From JANRJY01 sp033763735 (GTDB taxonomy: Bacteria > Bacteroidota > Bacteroidia > Cytophagales > UBA9547), in the NCBI GenBank assembly GCA_033763735.1, contig JANRJY010000116.1:1-6745 (forward strand): a stretch of 6,745 nt of DNA, read 5' to 3'. A program made the position numbers and the translations under genes. The first letter of the stretch is position 1. Each line of letters starts with the position of its first letter. Below, piece after piece: positions 1 through 5,692 of this stretch. The notes below the pieces were generated by a model. That model saw nothing but the letters and a program-made list of their open reading frames with translations. It was not told where the DNA came from and ran no database searches.

Positions 1-192
1 AGATATTGAAAATCGACCTTCTATATCAGTGCTACTACCAATTGTTTGCCCTTCAATAGCTACCGTAGCACCAATTATTTCCTCACCTGTGTTTTTGTCA
101 ATTACTTTACCTGCAATTTTACCTTTTTGGGCTTGGGCAAAACCAAAAGATATTAAAAAAATAAGAATTAAGAGACGCGAAAATGCTTTCAT
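1..192 (-). CDS. Exported protein with carboxypeptidase-regulatory-like domain, probable TonB-dependent receptor (N-terminus only)
   Basis: The leftward frame from the ATG at 190-192 stays open to the window edge, giving the first 64 residues of a longer protein. Residues 1-22 are a classic signal peptide: MKAFSR, a hydrophobic run LLILIFLISFGF, then AQAQ, with cleavage probably near residue 20-22. Residues 24-64 match the start of a carboxypeptidase-D regulatory-like domain (CarboxypepD_reg-like family): GKIAGKVID, then TGEEIIGATVAIEG, then GSSTDIEGRFSI. In Bacteroidota this beta-sandwich most often sits at the N-terminus of outer-membrane TonB-dependent receptors, importing nutrients or siderophores, but it also occurs on other surface proteins. 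The barrel and plug lie outside the window, so the receptor call is inference, while export and the domain are well supported. No convincing TTG/TAnnTTTG promoter was found upstream. Confidence 0.8.
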   Translation of the reverse strand, partial: MKAFSRLLILIFLISFGFAQAQKGKIAGKVIDKNTGEEIIGATVAIEGQTIGSSTDIEGRFSIS

Positions 193-417
193 ATTAGGAT
201 TCGGTTTGGCTAAATAACTTTATTTAATATAGCAAACTAAAACACACCGCACGGAAAAAGCTAAAAATCGAGATTATGAAATTGTTAAATTTTGAAAAAA
301 GTGAAACAAAAGAAGGAATTTTAAATGCTAAAATTTAAATGTTGAATTAGAAATAAGTAGGTTTATATACCTATATTAATTCGATAAAAGTAATGCCGTT
401 TTTTTAATGATTAATGA
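193..417. other. AT-rich intergenic region with no gene seen
   Basis: This stretch lies upstream of the exported-protein gene at 1-192 and contains no supported coding frame on either strand. It should hold that gene's promoter and leader, but the best -7-like octamer on the minus strand (TTAGTTTG at 233-240) has one mismatch and no TTG at the right distance. No RNA gene or strong hairpin was recognised. Confidence 0.6.
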
Positions 418-486
418 AGATTGCTTTGTTACACTCGCAATGACGTTTATGACTTTTGCGTCATTGCGAACAAAGTGAAGCAATCT
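418..486. terminator. Large hairpin from inverted repeat copies 1 and 2; possible 3'-end or termination structure
   Basis: Copy 1 (418-445) and inverted copy 2 (459-486) pair through 10 bp next to the loop (cgcaatgacg/cgtcattgcg) and 9 bp at the base (agattgctt/aagcaatct), with a mismatched middle and a 13-nt loop (446-458). It lies 124-192 nt past the porP/sprF stop codon in the direction of transcription and has no immediate T-run like that of an intrinsic terminator, although a run of A on the plus strand's partner (T7 at 399-406 region) is nearby. A role in termination or transcript 3'-end stability is inference. Confidence 0.3.
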
Positions 487-601
487 CTTTGATTCAAGCA
501 GATTGCTTAGATACACTCGAGATGACGTTGTAGATACATACAGATTGCTTCGTTTCTCTCGCAATGACGTAGTAGATTGCTTCGTTACACTCGCAATGAC
601 G
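418..601. repeat. Cluster of five 28-bp dispersed-type palindromic repeats
   Basis: Five copies of a 28-bp unit beginning agattgctt and ending gcaatgacg lie at 418-445 (+), 459-486 (inverted), 500-527 (+), 542-569 (+) and 574-601 (+). The ends are strongly conserved and the middle varies. Copy 3 is the most diverged (agatgacg instead of gcaatgacg). Most units carry a small internal inverted repeat, ATTGC/GCAAT, and copies 1 and 2 together form a large hairpin with a 13-nt loop. Starts are spaced 41, 41, 42 and 32 bp. The cluster begins 8 bp beyond the porP/sprF stop codon and lies in its probable 3' untranslated region. Similar CGTCATTGCGA...GAAGCAATCT repeats are, to my knowledge, scattered through intergenic regions of many bacterial genomes. 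A frame at 376-564 runs through them and is not a gene. Confidence 0.85.
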
Positions 602-609
602 GGGTGATT

Positions 610-1656
610 CTACCAAAAATCAGAAGGAGATATAATATGTGCGTTTGGTTCAAAACGATAACCAACCATTATTTCATGAGAACCGCTTGTTGATACGTTT
701 AAAGCATTCAATGCGTAATCGTAAGAATATCCTACTTCTACTCTTTTTGCAGCTAATACTCCCAAAAACACAGAAAATGAGTCGGAGTTTTTAAATACAG
801 CACTATTTCTGAAAGACAAACCTCCCCATACAAAGTTCATATAACGTACTTTTACATTTAAATCAAATGAACTCCCTTGAAAAGCACCAAAAACAGACTT
901 AACTAATACGGATGGGATAATAGCAATTTCGCGATTGGGGTGAAAAATTCCACCTCCATAAATAAAATAATGTTGAGTGAGTCTGTTTACTACTGATGAA
1001 CCAGAAACATTTGTTTGATAATATGATTGACCAAATTGGTTCATGAACAACTGCTGTATTGAAAGTCCGGCAAACCAAAGCTTATGATACAACCAGCCAC
1101 CAATAGCAGCATCAGGCATTATAAAAGGACTTAATTGTTGAATAGGCACATTTCCTACACCTTGCTCTCCTGTAGATAAACGTATTTTACCTGCATCCAA
1201 CGCAAATTGTTTAATGCCAATTTGTGCTGCAACAGATAAGCGAATGGATTTATTGATATTAAAATCATATGCATATGTACCCATAAACGATGTCATACTG
1301 GTTGGACCGGTTTTATCAACTACTAATTGACCTCCTAAGCCATGATGCCAGGTGTTTTGGTTGCGGTGACGACCTCTTAATCTTTGATGTTCTTTACCTA
1401 TGTGACCATGTCCTGTTGCGTAAAAAGTTTGTGGCCCAACTGACTCACCTGTTTGAGGATCTTTTAACCCTACCCATTGATAACGATAACCCGCTTTGAA
1501 GTCGAAATAATCGGTTGTACCTGCCACGGCCGGGTTAATCAAATATGGGTTTAGCATATATTGACTATACATTGGCAATTGTTGCGCATGAGATACTTTG
1601 GTGCAAATGGCTGCCAATATTGCAACTAAAACAAAGAACTTGGTAATTTTATTCAT
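610..1656 (-). CDS. PorP/SprF family outer-membrane protein (type IX secretion / gliding)
   Basis: This 348-residue protein belongs to the PorP/SprF family, predicted outer-membrane barrels that in Bacteroidota help type IX secretion substrates or gliding adhesins reach or stay on the cell surface. Residues 1-24 are a signal peptide ending VSHA, with mature start QQLP. The family hallmark follows at 26-46: LPMYSQYMLN, then LINPAVAG. Further family features are GLGGQLVVDKTGP (106-118), YAYDFNIN (128-135), the C-terminal GYSYDYALN (309-317) and SHEIMVGYRF (326-335). The frame extends upstream to a TTG at 1755, but that would place the start inside the promoter and bury the signal peptide, so the ATG at 1654-1656 is chosen. 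It has its own promoter and no large adhesin gene upstream, unlike many sprF genes. The family is firm. Whether it serves PorP, SprF or another substrate is not known. Confidence 0.92.
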   Translation of the reverse strand: MNKITKFFVLVAILAAICTKVSHAQQLPMYSQYMLNPYLINPAVAGTTDYFDFKAGYRYQWVGLKDPQTGESVGPQTFYATGHGHIGKEHQRLRGRHRNQNTWHHGLGGQLVVDKTGPTSMTSFMGTYAYDFNINKSIRLSVAAQIGIKQFALDAGKIRLSTGEQGVGNVPIQQLSPFIMPDAAIGGWLYHKLWFAGLSIQQLFMNQFGQSYYQTNVSGSSVVNRLTQHYFIYGGGIFHPNREIAIIPSVLVKSVFGAFQGSSFDLNVKVRYMNFVWGGLSFRNSAVFKNSDSFSVFLGVLAAKRVEVGYSYDYALNALNVSTSGSHEIMVGYRFEPNAHIISPSDFW

Positions 1657-1731
1657 GAGAAACTGGTTTTGCAGAAATGTATAAGTGTAAGTTTTTAATC
1701 GATATTTAATTAAGCCAAACGAACTATCATA

Positions 1732-1763
1732 CAAATTTATCATTGTTTTGTACAATATTCAAA
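1732..1763 (-). promoter_or_regulatory. Bacteroidota-type promoter of the porP/sprF gene
   Basis: Read on the minus strand, TTTG at 1763-1760 is followed after exactly 20 nt by TAAATTTG at 1739-1732. This fits the Bacteroidota housekeeping pattern (TTG near -33, 19-21 nt, TAnnTTTG near -7) with a perfect -7 octamer. Transcription would begin near 1725, giving a leader of roughly 70 nt before the ATG at 1656. The position supports that start over the upstream TTG at 1755. Not experimentally shown. Confidence 0.65.
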
Positions 1764-1900
1764 TGAAATTTATAATTTTTTTAACAATTAATTTAATTAT
1801 TCATGGAAAAATAAGAATACTATTCCGAGTAGAGTAAATATACGATGAATAAAGTAAAAGGTTGAGTATGAGAAAAATAAAAAATTATTAATGTGTAATA

Positions 1901-2587
1901 TTACTCAAGTATAGTGCCATCCGCATACAATATTTTTGAAGGGCTCCAAATCACTTTAAGGTCGGTAAAATCTTTTGAAAAATACATATTATTGTTGTTC
2001 AGTGCATTGAAATCAATGTTTGCAGTGTATTCAATTGTATCTCCGGGTGTGATTGGATCGTTAAAAGTCATTTGTACCGTTTTGATTTCGGCATTAAATA
2101 AGTCGTTAAATGTAAACTTACCTTTAAACGCACGAATAGGCTTATCTGAAGGATTAACAAACACCATTTTGTAGAAAATTGCATTCTTAGCAGACCAATC
2201 CTTCCTGATCGAACTTTTTTCAGGCAAAATTATCAGAGCTGAATGCATATGATCCATGTGATCGACTTGAAATTGATTGGTATTTCCTTTGTTTTTGTTG
2301 GCATGTTCTAACTTTTTCTTTTCCAAAATCTCTGCTTTTTCAGCTTGAGCGAGTATTTCCTCATAAGTTTCATCAATGTGCATTAAGTCCGGTGAAATCA
2401 AGCCATTATTTAGCATATATTTTGTCAGCAAATTGTATTTGGTCGAATCTAATCTACGAATGGCACTAATTCTTTCTAAATCACCTTCAACCGTTTTTTT
2501 ACTATAAGGTGTATCCAATACATCTTTGCACGAAAACAATGCAAAGGATACAACTATAAATAAAGGAAATGAAAATTTATTTCTCAT
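1901..2587 (-). CDS. Lipoprotein with His/Met cluster and FxLYD-like C-terminal domain, last gene of bestrophin operon
   Basis: The product has 228 residues. Residues 1-20 form a lipoprotein signal, with hydrophobic LFIVVSFALFSC and Cys20 as the lipid-modified residue, so it is anchored to a membrane outside the cytoplasm. Residues 72-100 are Glu/Lys-rich and helical (EEILAQAEKAEILEKKKLEHANK), possibly a short coiled coil. Residues 109-115 read DHMDHMH, a His/Met/Asp cluster that could bind a metal. The C-terminal part (about 137-228) looks like a single beta-sandwich: FYKMVFVNPSDKPIRAFKG, FTFNDLFNAEIK, ITPGDTIEY, then LKVIWSPSKILYADGT. This resembles FxLYD-type domains, by memory and not by search. 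The gene starts 11 nt after the second bestrophin and is surely co-transcribed with it. Function is unknown; an accessory role for the channel is inference from position. Confidence 0.8.
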   Translation of the reverse strand: MRNKFSFPLFIVVSFALFSCKDVLDTPYSKKTVEGDLERISAIRRLDSTKYNLLTKYMLNNGLISPDLMHIDETYEEILAQAEKAEILEKKKLEHANKNKGNTNQFQVDHMDHMHSALIILPEKSSIRKDWSAKNAIFYKMVFVNPSDKPIRAFKGKFTFNDLFNAEIKTVQMTFNDPITPGDTIEYTANIDFNALNNNNMYFSKDFTDLKVIWSPSKILYADGTILE

Positions 2588-2598
2588 AACAGATTATA

Positions 2599-3537
2599 TT
2601 AATGTGAACCAACATGATGCGATGGCAATGTTACTTTAAGGGCTACTGTTGCATATTTTTCAATTGAATGACAAACATAATCAATAGGAAGATCGTCTTC
2701 GTCTTGACCAAAAGGATCTTCAATTTCTTCACCAATCACGTCCAATCCACTCATTGCATAGAATATAATTACAACAATAACCACACTCCATTCGTCCAGA
2801 TATTCAATGAATCCAAATGGCATCATTAGAGCAAATACGAATATAAATTTTTTTAAATGCAATCGATAGGAGTATGGCATCGGAGTGGTACGTATGCGTT
2901 CGCAATTACCAACGATATTTGTCATTTCGTCAATATATTTATGAAGCTCCCAATATTGTGGGAAAGAAAGTTTTTTGCTTCGGTACATTTCTTCAAGTTT
3001 GATCATTATTTGAGCAGTAATTTCACTTGGCACATGATATACTTTTTTTAATTTGTCCAACTCCCCTTTATTTGTTTCTATTAAATCATCAAACCGTACG
3101 CCATAACGAAGCACTTCTTTCATCGCGTATGCATGATTGGCAATCATTTTCGCAAAAAATATTCTATTATCTTGGTCATCCTTAGGTAAATAGGCATTCA
3201 TTTTGCTTGCAAAATTTTTGGCATTATTACTCAAATATGAAATTTGAATGCGTCCTTGCCACCATCTATCATAAGCCGTATTGGTTCTGAAAACCAAAAG
3301 CAAACCGAGTACCAGTCCTAATAAATAAAAAATAGTGGAAGGCGGGTGAAATTCCACATGAAGCCAATAATTCTCTAAGTAATCAATTACAAAAGTATAT
3401 ACACCGACTATAAATGCAGCAAAAGAAATCTTTCTTAAATTGGTGCTTGATATGAAATCAAATGGCACCATAAACCAAAGTGACCACTTTTTGGCTTTCT
3501 CATTAAAAATATCATCTATTCTAAATTTCTCTGCCAA
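2599..3537 (-). CDS. Bestrophin-family ion channel protein, second copy (TTG start)
   Basis: This is a 312-residue member of the bestrophin family (UPF0187/YneE-like), inner-membrane proteins that form pentameric anion or cation channels. The signature GLLLVFRTNTAYDRWW is at 78-93, NCERIRTTPMPYSY at 211-224, and IGEEIEDPFG with DDLP at 268-284. Membrane segments lie at about 37-52, 66-83, 230-245 and 250-266. Matching the Arg of DRWW to the same position in studied bestrophins places L75, L79 and F83 at the pore neck. No ATG is available at the N-terminus. TTG at 3535-3537, 10 nt after the stop of the upstream paralogue, is chosen because homology to that paralogue begins before the first internal Met (residue 23). 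The C-terminus ends with a small His group (SHHVGSH). Ion preference cannot be read from sequence. Confidence 0.93.
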   Translation of the reverse strand: MAEKFRIDDIFNEKAKKWSLWFMVPFDFISSTNLRKISFAAFIVGVYTFVIDYLENYWLHVEFHPPSTIFYLLGLVLGLLLVFRTNTAYDRWWQGRIQISYLSNNAKNFASKMNAYLPKDDQDNRIFFAKMIANHAYAMKEVLRYGVRFDDLIETNKGELDKLKKVYHVPSEITAQIMIKLEEMYRSKKLSFPQYWELHKYIDEMTNIVGNCERIRTTPMPYSYRLHLKKFIFVFALMMPFGFIEYLDEWSVVIVVIIFYAMSGLDVIGEEIEDPFGQDEDDLPIDYVCHSIEKYATVALKVTLPSHHVGSH

Positions 3538-3547
3538 TGTAATTTCG

Positions 3548-4426
3548 TTAAACTCTTAGGAGTGCTTTGACGGAAGTTTTAATTGATTTGCAAATTTTAT
3601 CTAAAGGCAAATCATTTTCATCCAATCCAAAGGGATCTTCAATTTCTTCACCGATGGCTTCTAAACCTGCCAATGCATAAAATATTACCATTACGATGGG
3701 CACGGACCAAAAATCCAGATCATGAATTAATCCAAATGGCAAAATCAAGGTGAAAAAGAAAATGAACTTTTTTAAATGCAAACTATATGAAAATGGCACA
3801 GGTGAAGTACGTATACGTTCGCAACTTCCATTTACATCAGTGGCTATATCTGTATGTTTGTTTAACTCAAGTAATTGAGGATCAGCAAGAATGCCCTTTT
3901 GATAAAGTTCAGTTATCCGTTCGTTCATAATAGAAACAATTTCGTTCGGTACGTGATAGCATTTTTTCATTCGTTCCATATATGCTCCATCAACATCCTC
4001 CAGTTCATCAAACTTCACACCATCCCTCAAATTTTCTTTCATCGCATAGGCATGATTGGCAATCATGGTAGCAAAAAATTTTCGATTTTTTATGTCATCA
4101 GGGCTTAAGTATGCATTAATTTTCAGTGCCATATTTCTTGTACTATTTGTCAAATTGCTCAACAATATTCTGCCTGACCACCATCGGTCGTAAGCTGTAT
4201 TTGTTCGAAATACCAATAACAAACCTAATACCGTACCCATAAGTGAGAAAATTGTTACAGGAGGTTTAAAATCAACATGCAGTTGATAATTTTCAAGATA
4301 ATCAAGTGCCAAAGTATATAACCCAGCCGCTAACATTCCATAAAGAATTCTTCTGAGTGTGGGCGTGTTGTGATAATCAAATAATACAGATACCCAAAGT
4401 GGAGGGCGTTTTCCTTCAAAAGCCAT
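3548..4426 (-). CDS. Bestrophin-family ion channel protein, first copy
   Basis: This 292-residue bestrophin-family protein is the first gene of the operon, with an ATG at 4424-4426. It carries the same landmarks as its downstream neighbour, shifted by exactly ten residues: GLLLVFRTNTAYDRWW at 68-83, SCERIRTSPVPFSY at 201-214, IGEEIEDPFG with NDLP at 258-274. Membrane segments are at about 27-42, 56-73, 220-235 and 240-256. A hand alignment gives about 160 identities in 284 ungapped positions. The inferred neck residues are T65, L69 and F73, so the outer neck position is Thr here and Leu in the paralogue. Length is normal for bacterial bestrophins. As a likely inner-membrane pentamer subunit it may pair with the neighbour. 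A chloride or sodium preference is not decidable from this sequence. Confidence 0.93.
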   Translation of the reverse strand: MAFEGKRPPLWVSVLFDYHNTPTLRRILYGMLAAGLYTLALDYLENYQLHVDFKPPVTIFSLMGTVLGLLLVFRTNTAYDRWWSGRILLSNLTNSTRNMALKINAYLSPDDIKNRKFFATMIANHAYAMKENLRDGVKFDELEDVDGAYMERMKKCYHVPNEIVSIMNERITELYQKGILADPQLLELNKHTDIATDVNGSCERIRTSPVPFSYSLHLKKFIFFFTLILPFGLIHDLDFWSVPIVMVIFYALAGLEAIGEEIEDPFGLDENDLPLDKICKSIKTSVKALLRV

Positions 4427-4501
4427 TTAGATACGAAGTTTATATGCCTTTGCCTAATCTTGCGAAAATAAAGGATTTAATTATACAGATATACACATTA
4501 C

Positions 4502-4509
4502 CAAAACTA
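4502..4509 (-). promoter_or_regulatory. Candidate -7 box for the bestrophin operon
   Basis: On the minus strand this reads TAGTTTTG, a full match to TAnnTTTG, and would start transcription near 4495, about 70 nt before the first bestrophin ATG. There is no TTG 19-21 nt upstream, so it is a half-match only. A six-base match in AT-rich DNA can arise by chance. Confidence 0.35.
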
Positions 4510-4522
4510 ATCAGATATTATG

Positions 4523-4530
4523 TATTTTTG
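4523..4530 (+). promoter_or_regulatory. Candidate -7 box for the WD40 gene
   Basis: TATTTTTG fully matches the Bacteroidota -7 pattern TAnnTTTG and sits 29 nt before the WD40 ATG, implying a leader of roughly 20-25 nt. No TTG occurs at the -33 distance; that region is occupied by the opposing minus-strand box at 4502-4509. Support is therefore partial. Confidence 0.35.
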
Positions 4531-4546
4531 GAAATTGTTAATCACT

Positions 4547-4555
4547 TTATCCACA
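4547..4555 (+). promoter_or_regulatory. Perfect DnaA-box sequence in the WD40 leader
   Basis: TTATCCACA is identical to the high-affinity DnaA box. It ends 4 nt before the WD40 start codon. It is the only perfect copy noticed in the window, and no cluster of boxes or AT-rich unwinding repeats is near, so this is not an origin. It could be a DnaA regulatory site or chance. Confidence 0.3.
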
Positions 4556-4559
4556 ATTA

Positions 4560-5492
4560 ATGTATTCTAAACCAAGACCTATTATTAAAAAAATACATTC
4601 ATTTATAGGTCATAAAGATTGTTTGTACACTCTTGAGTTAACAGAAGATGCAAATGTTTTTTATACTGCCGGGGGTGATGGATTAATTGTTAAATGGAAT
4701 TTGCAAGAACCTGAATTAGGAAAAGCTATAGCACAAGTACAAAATTCAATTTATAGTATTCTTTATATAGAAGCAAGAAAATGGATGATTGTAGGACACA
4801 ATTTTGATGGCATACATATAATTGACCTACAAAAACAAAAAGAAACACGCTCACTTAAAATAACGGATAGCTACATATTTGATATACAAATTTGGGGAAA
4901 CTTTATTTATGTAGCATGTGGCGATGGCGAATTATGCGTAGTAGATTTAGATAAATTTATAAAAACAACTTCTACCAGATATTCTGACAAAAGCGCAAGG
5001 TGTATTGCAATTCATCCAAAAATCAATGAAATAGCTGTAGGATTTAGTGATTTTAATGTTCGAATTCTGGATAAAAACGACTTATCAATAAAACAAACCA
5101 TTAAAGCTCATTCCAACTCCGTATTTACAGTATGCTATTCACCAGATTATAATTACTTGCTTACTGGAGGCAGAGATGCAAAAATTAATGTGTGGAATTG
5201 CTGGAATAATTATGAACAAATTAATTCCATAGCAGCACATTTGTATGCTGTGAACCACTTACAATATGCTACTGACGGGAATCATTTTGCCTCTGCAAGC
5301 ATGGACAAATCAATTAAGTTATGGGATGCAAATACCTTTCAACTGCTTAAAGTTATTGACAAATCGCGTCATGCAGGGCATGGGACATCTGTAAATAAAT
5401 TAAAGTGGATAGACAATAATAAATTGCTATCCGTTAGCGATGATAGGACCGCAACTTTATGGGAAGTATCCTACCCTCTGGAAGATGCATAG
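4560..5492 (+). CDS. Cytosolic WD40-repeat protein, seven-bladed beta-propeller
   Basis: The 310-residue product has no signal peptide or membrane segment and consists almost entirely of WD40 repeats. Clear repeats are GHKDCLYTLEL...GGDGLIVKWNL (17-48), AHSNSVFTVCYS...GGRDAKINVWNC (183-214), AHLYAVNHLQYA...ASMDKSIKLWDA (226-257) and HAGHGTSVNKLKW...SDDRTATLWEV (271-303). Weaker ones lie at about 61-91, 101-130 and 142-172. That makes seven, enough for one closed propeller with nothing else attached. Such domains act as scaffolds for protein-protein contacts; the partner is unknown. It is the only rightward gene here, divergent from the bestrophin operon, and its last 22 bp overlap the end of the small gene on the other strand. 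Similar stand-alone WD40 proteins are, as I recall, common in Bacteroidota. Confidence 0.9.
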   Translation: MYSKPRPIIKKIHSFIGHKDCLYTLELTEDANVFYTAGGDGLIVKWNLQEPELGKAIAQVQNSIYSILYIEARKWMIVGHNFDGIHIIDLQKQKETRSLKITDSYIFDIQIWGNFIYVACGDGELCVVDLDKFIKTTSTRYSDKSARCIAIHPKINEIAVGFSDFNVRILDKNDLSIKQTIKAHSNSVFTVCYSPDYNYLLTGGRDAKINVWNCWNNYEQINSIAAHLYAVNHLQYATDGNHFASASMDKSIKLWDANTFQLLKVIDKSRHAGHGTSVNKLKWIDNNKLLSVSDDRTATLWEVSYPLEDA

Positions 5493-5692
5493 GTCAAAAC
5501 ATTTGTTTCGACATAAGCATTGGGTGAATACGTACATTTGTTGATTTGCTTAATCATTAGTTCCGATTGTACTTTTTCTTCGTACAAAAGTGCATTCAAC
5601 AAAAGTTGAAATTGCAACTCATCTATTTGATTTACAGGAAGTTCGTTATATAAATGTAAGGTGAGTTTTTCATGGGTAGTAGTTTTGTTCAT
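5471..5692 (-). CDS. Small anti-sigma-like protein overlapped with the ECF sigma gene
   Basis: The product is 73 residues: MNKTTTHEKLTLHLYNEL at the start, a helical acidic middle (DELQFQLLLNALLYEEKVQSEL, about 24-45) and a C-terminal YSPNAYVETNVLTYAS (55-70). No zinc-binding HxxxCxxC motif and no membrane segment are present. The layout (HE-L-Y-E-LP near the start, then SP and a hydrophobic L-x-Y ending) resembles the short conserved proteins I recall directly downstream of this sigma factor type in Bacteroidota, which may act as small anti-sigma or partner proteins. That role is inference. The ATG at 5690-5692 lies 23 nt inside the sigma gene in another frame, pointing to translational coupling; a TTG two codons earlier (5698) is less likely. 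Its 3' end overlaps the WD40 gene by 22 bp on the opposite strand. Confidence 0.75.
   Translation of the reverse strand: MNKTTTHEKLTLHLYNELPVNQIDELQFQLLLNALLYEEKVQSELMIKQINKCTYSPNAYVETNVLTYASSRG

Noticed and set aside
29..217. Rightward frame antisense to the exported-protein gene
   Set aside because: The opposite strand encodes a clear signal peptide and regulatory-like domain; this frame is a shadow.
376..564. Leftward 62-residue frame in the intergenic region
   Set aside because: It reads through the repeat units and gives the repetitive peptides typical of such repeats; no independent coding sign.
418..601. CRISPR array
   Set aside because: The 28-bp repeats have spacers of only 13, 13, 14 and 4 nt, one unit is inverted, and the repeats vary in the middle.
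1657..1755. Longer start for the PorP/SprF gene at a TTG
   Set aside because: It would place the start within the promoter and put 33 residues before a clear signal peptide.
1657..1900. Intrinsic terminator after the lipoprotein gene
   Set aside because: The region is AT-rich but no GC-containing stem followed by a T-run could be found by eye on the minus strand.
1914..2174. Rightward 86-residue frame inside the lipoprotein gene
   Set aside because: Antisense shadow of a supported coding region, no recognisable feature.
4357..4560. Rightward frame across the start of the first bestrophin and the intergenic region
   Set aside because: It covers the bestrophin start and the promoter region and resembles no known protein.
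4502..4560. Replication origin
   Set aside because: Only one DnaA box is present, with no box cluster and no origin-associated genes such as dnaA or dnaN nearby.
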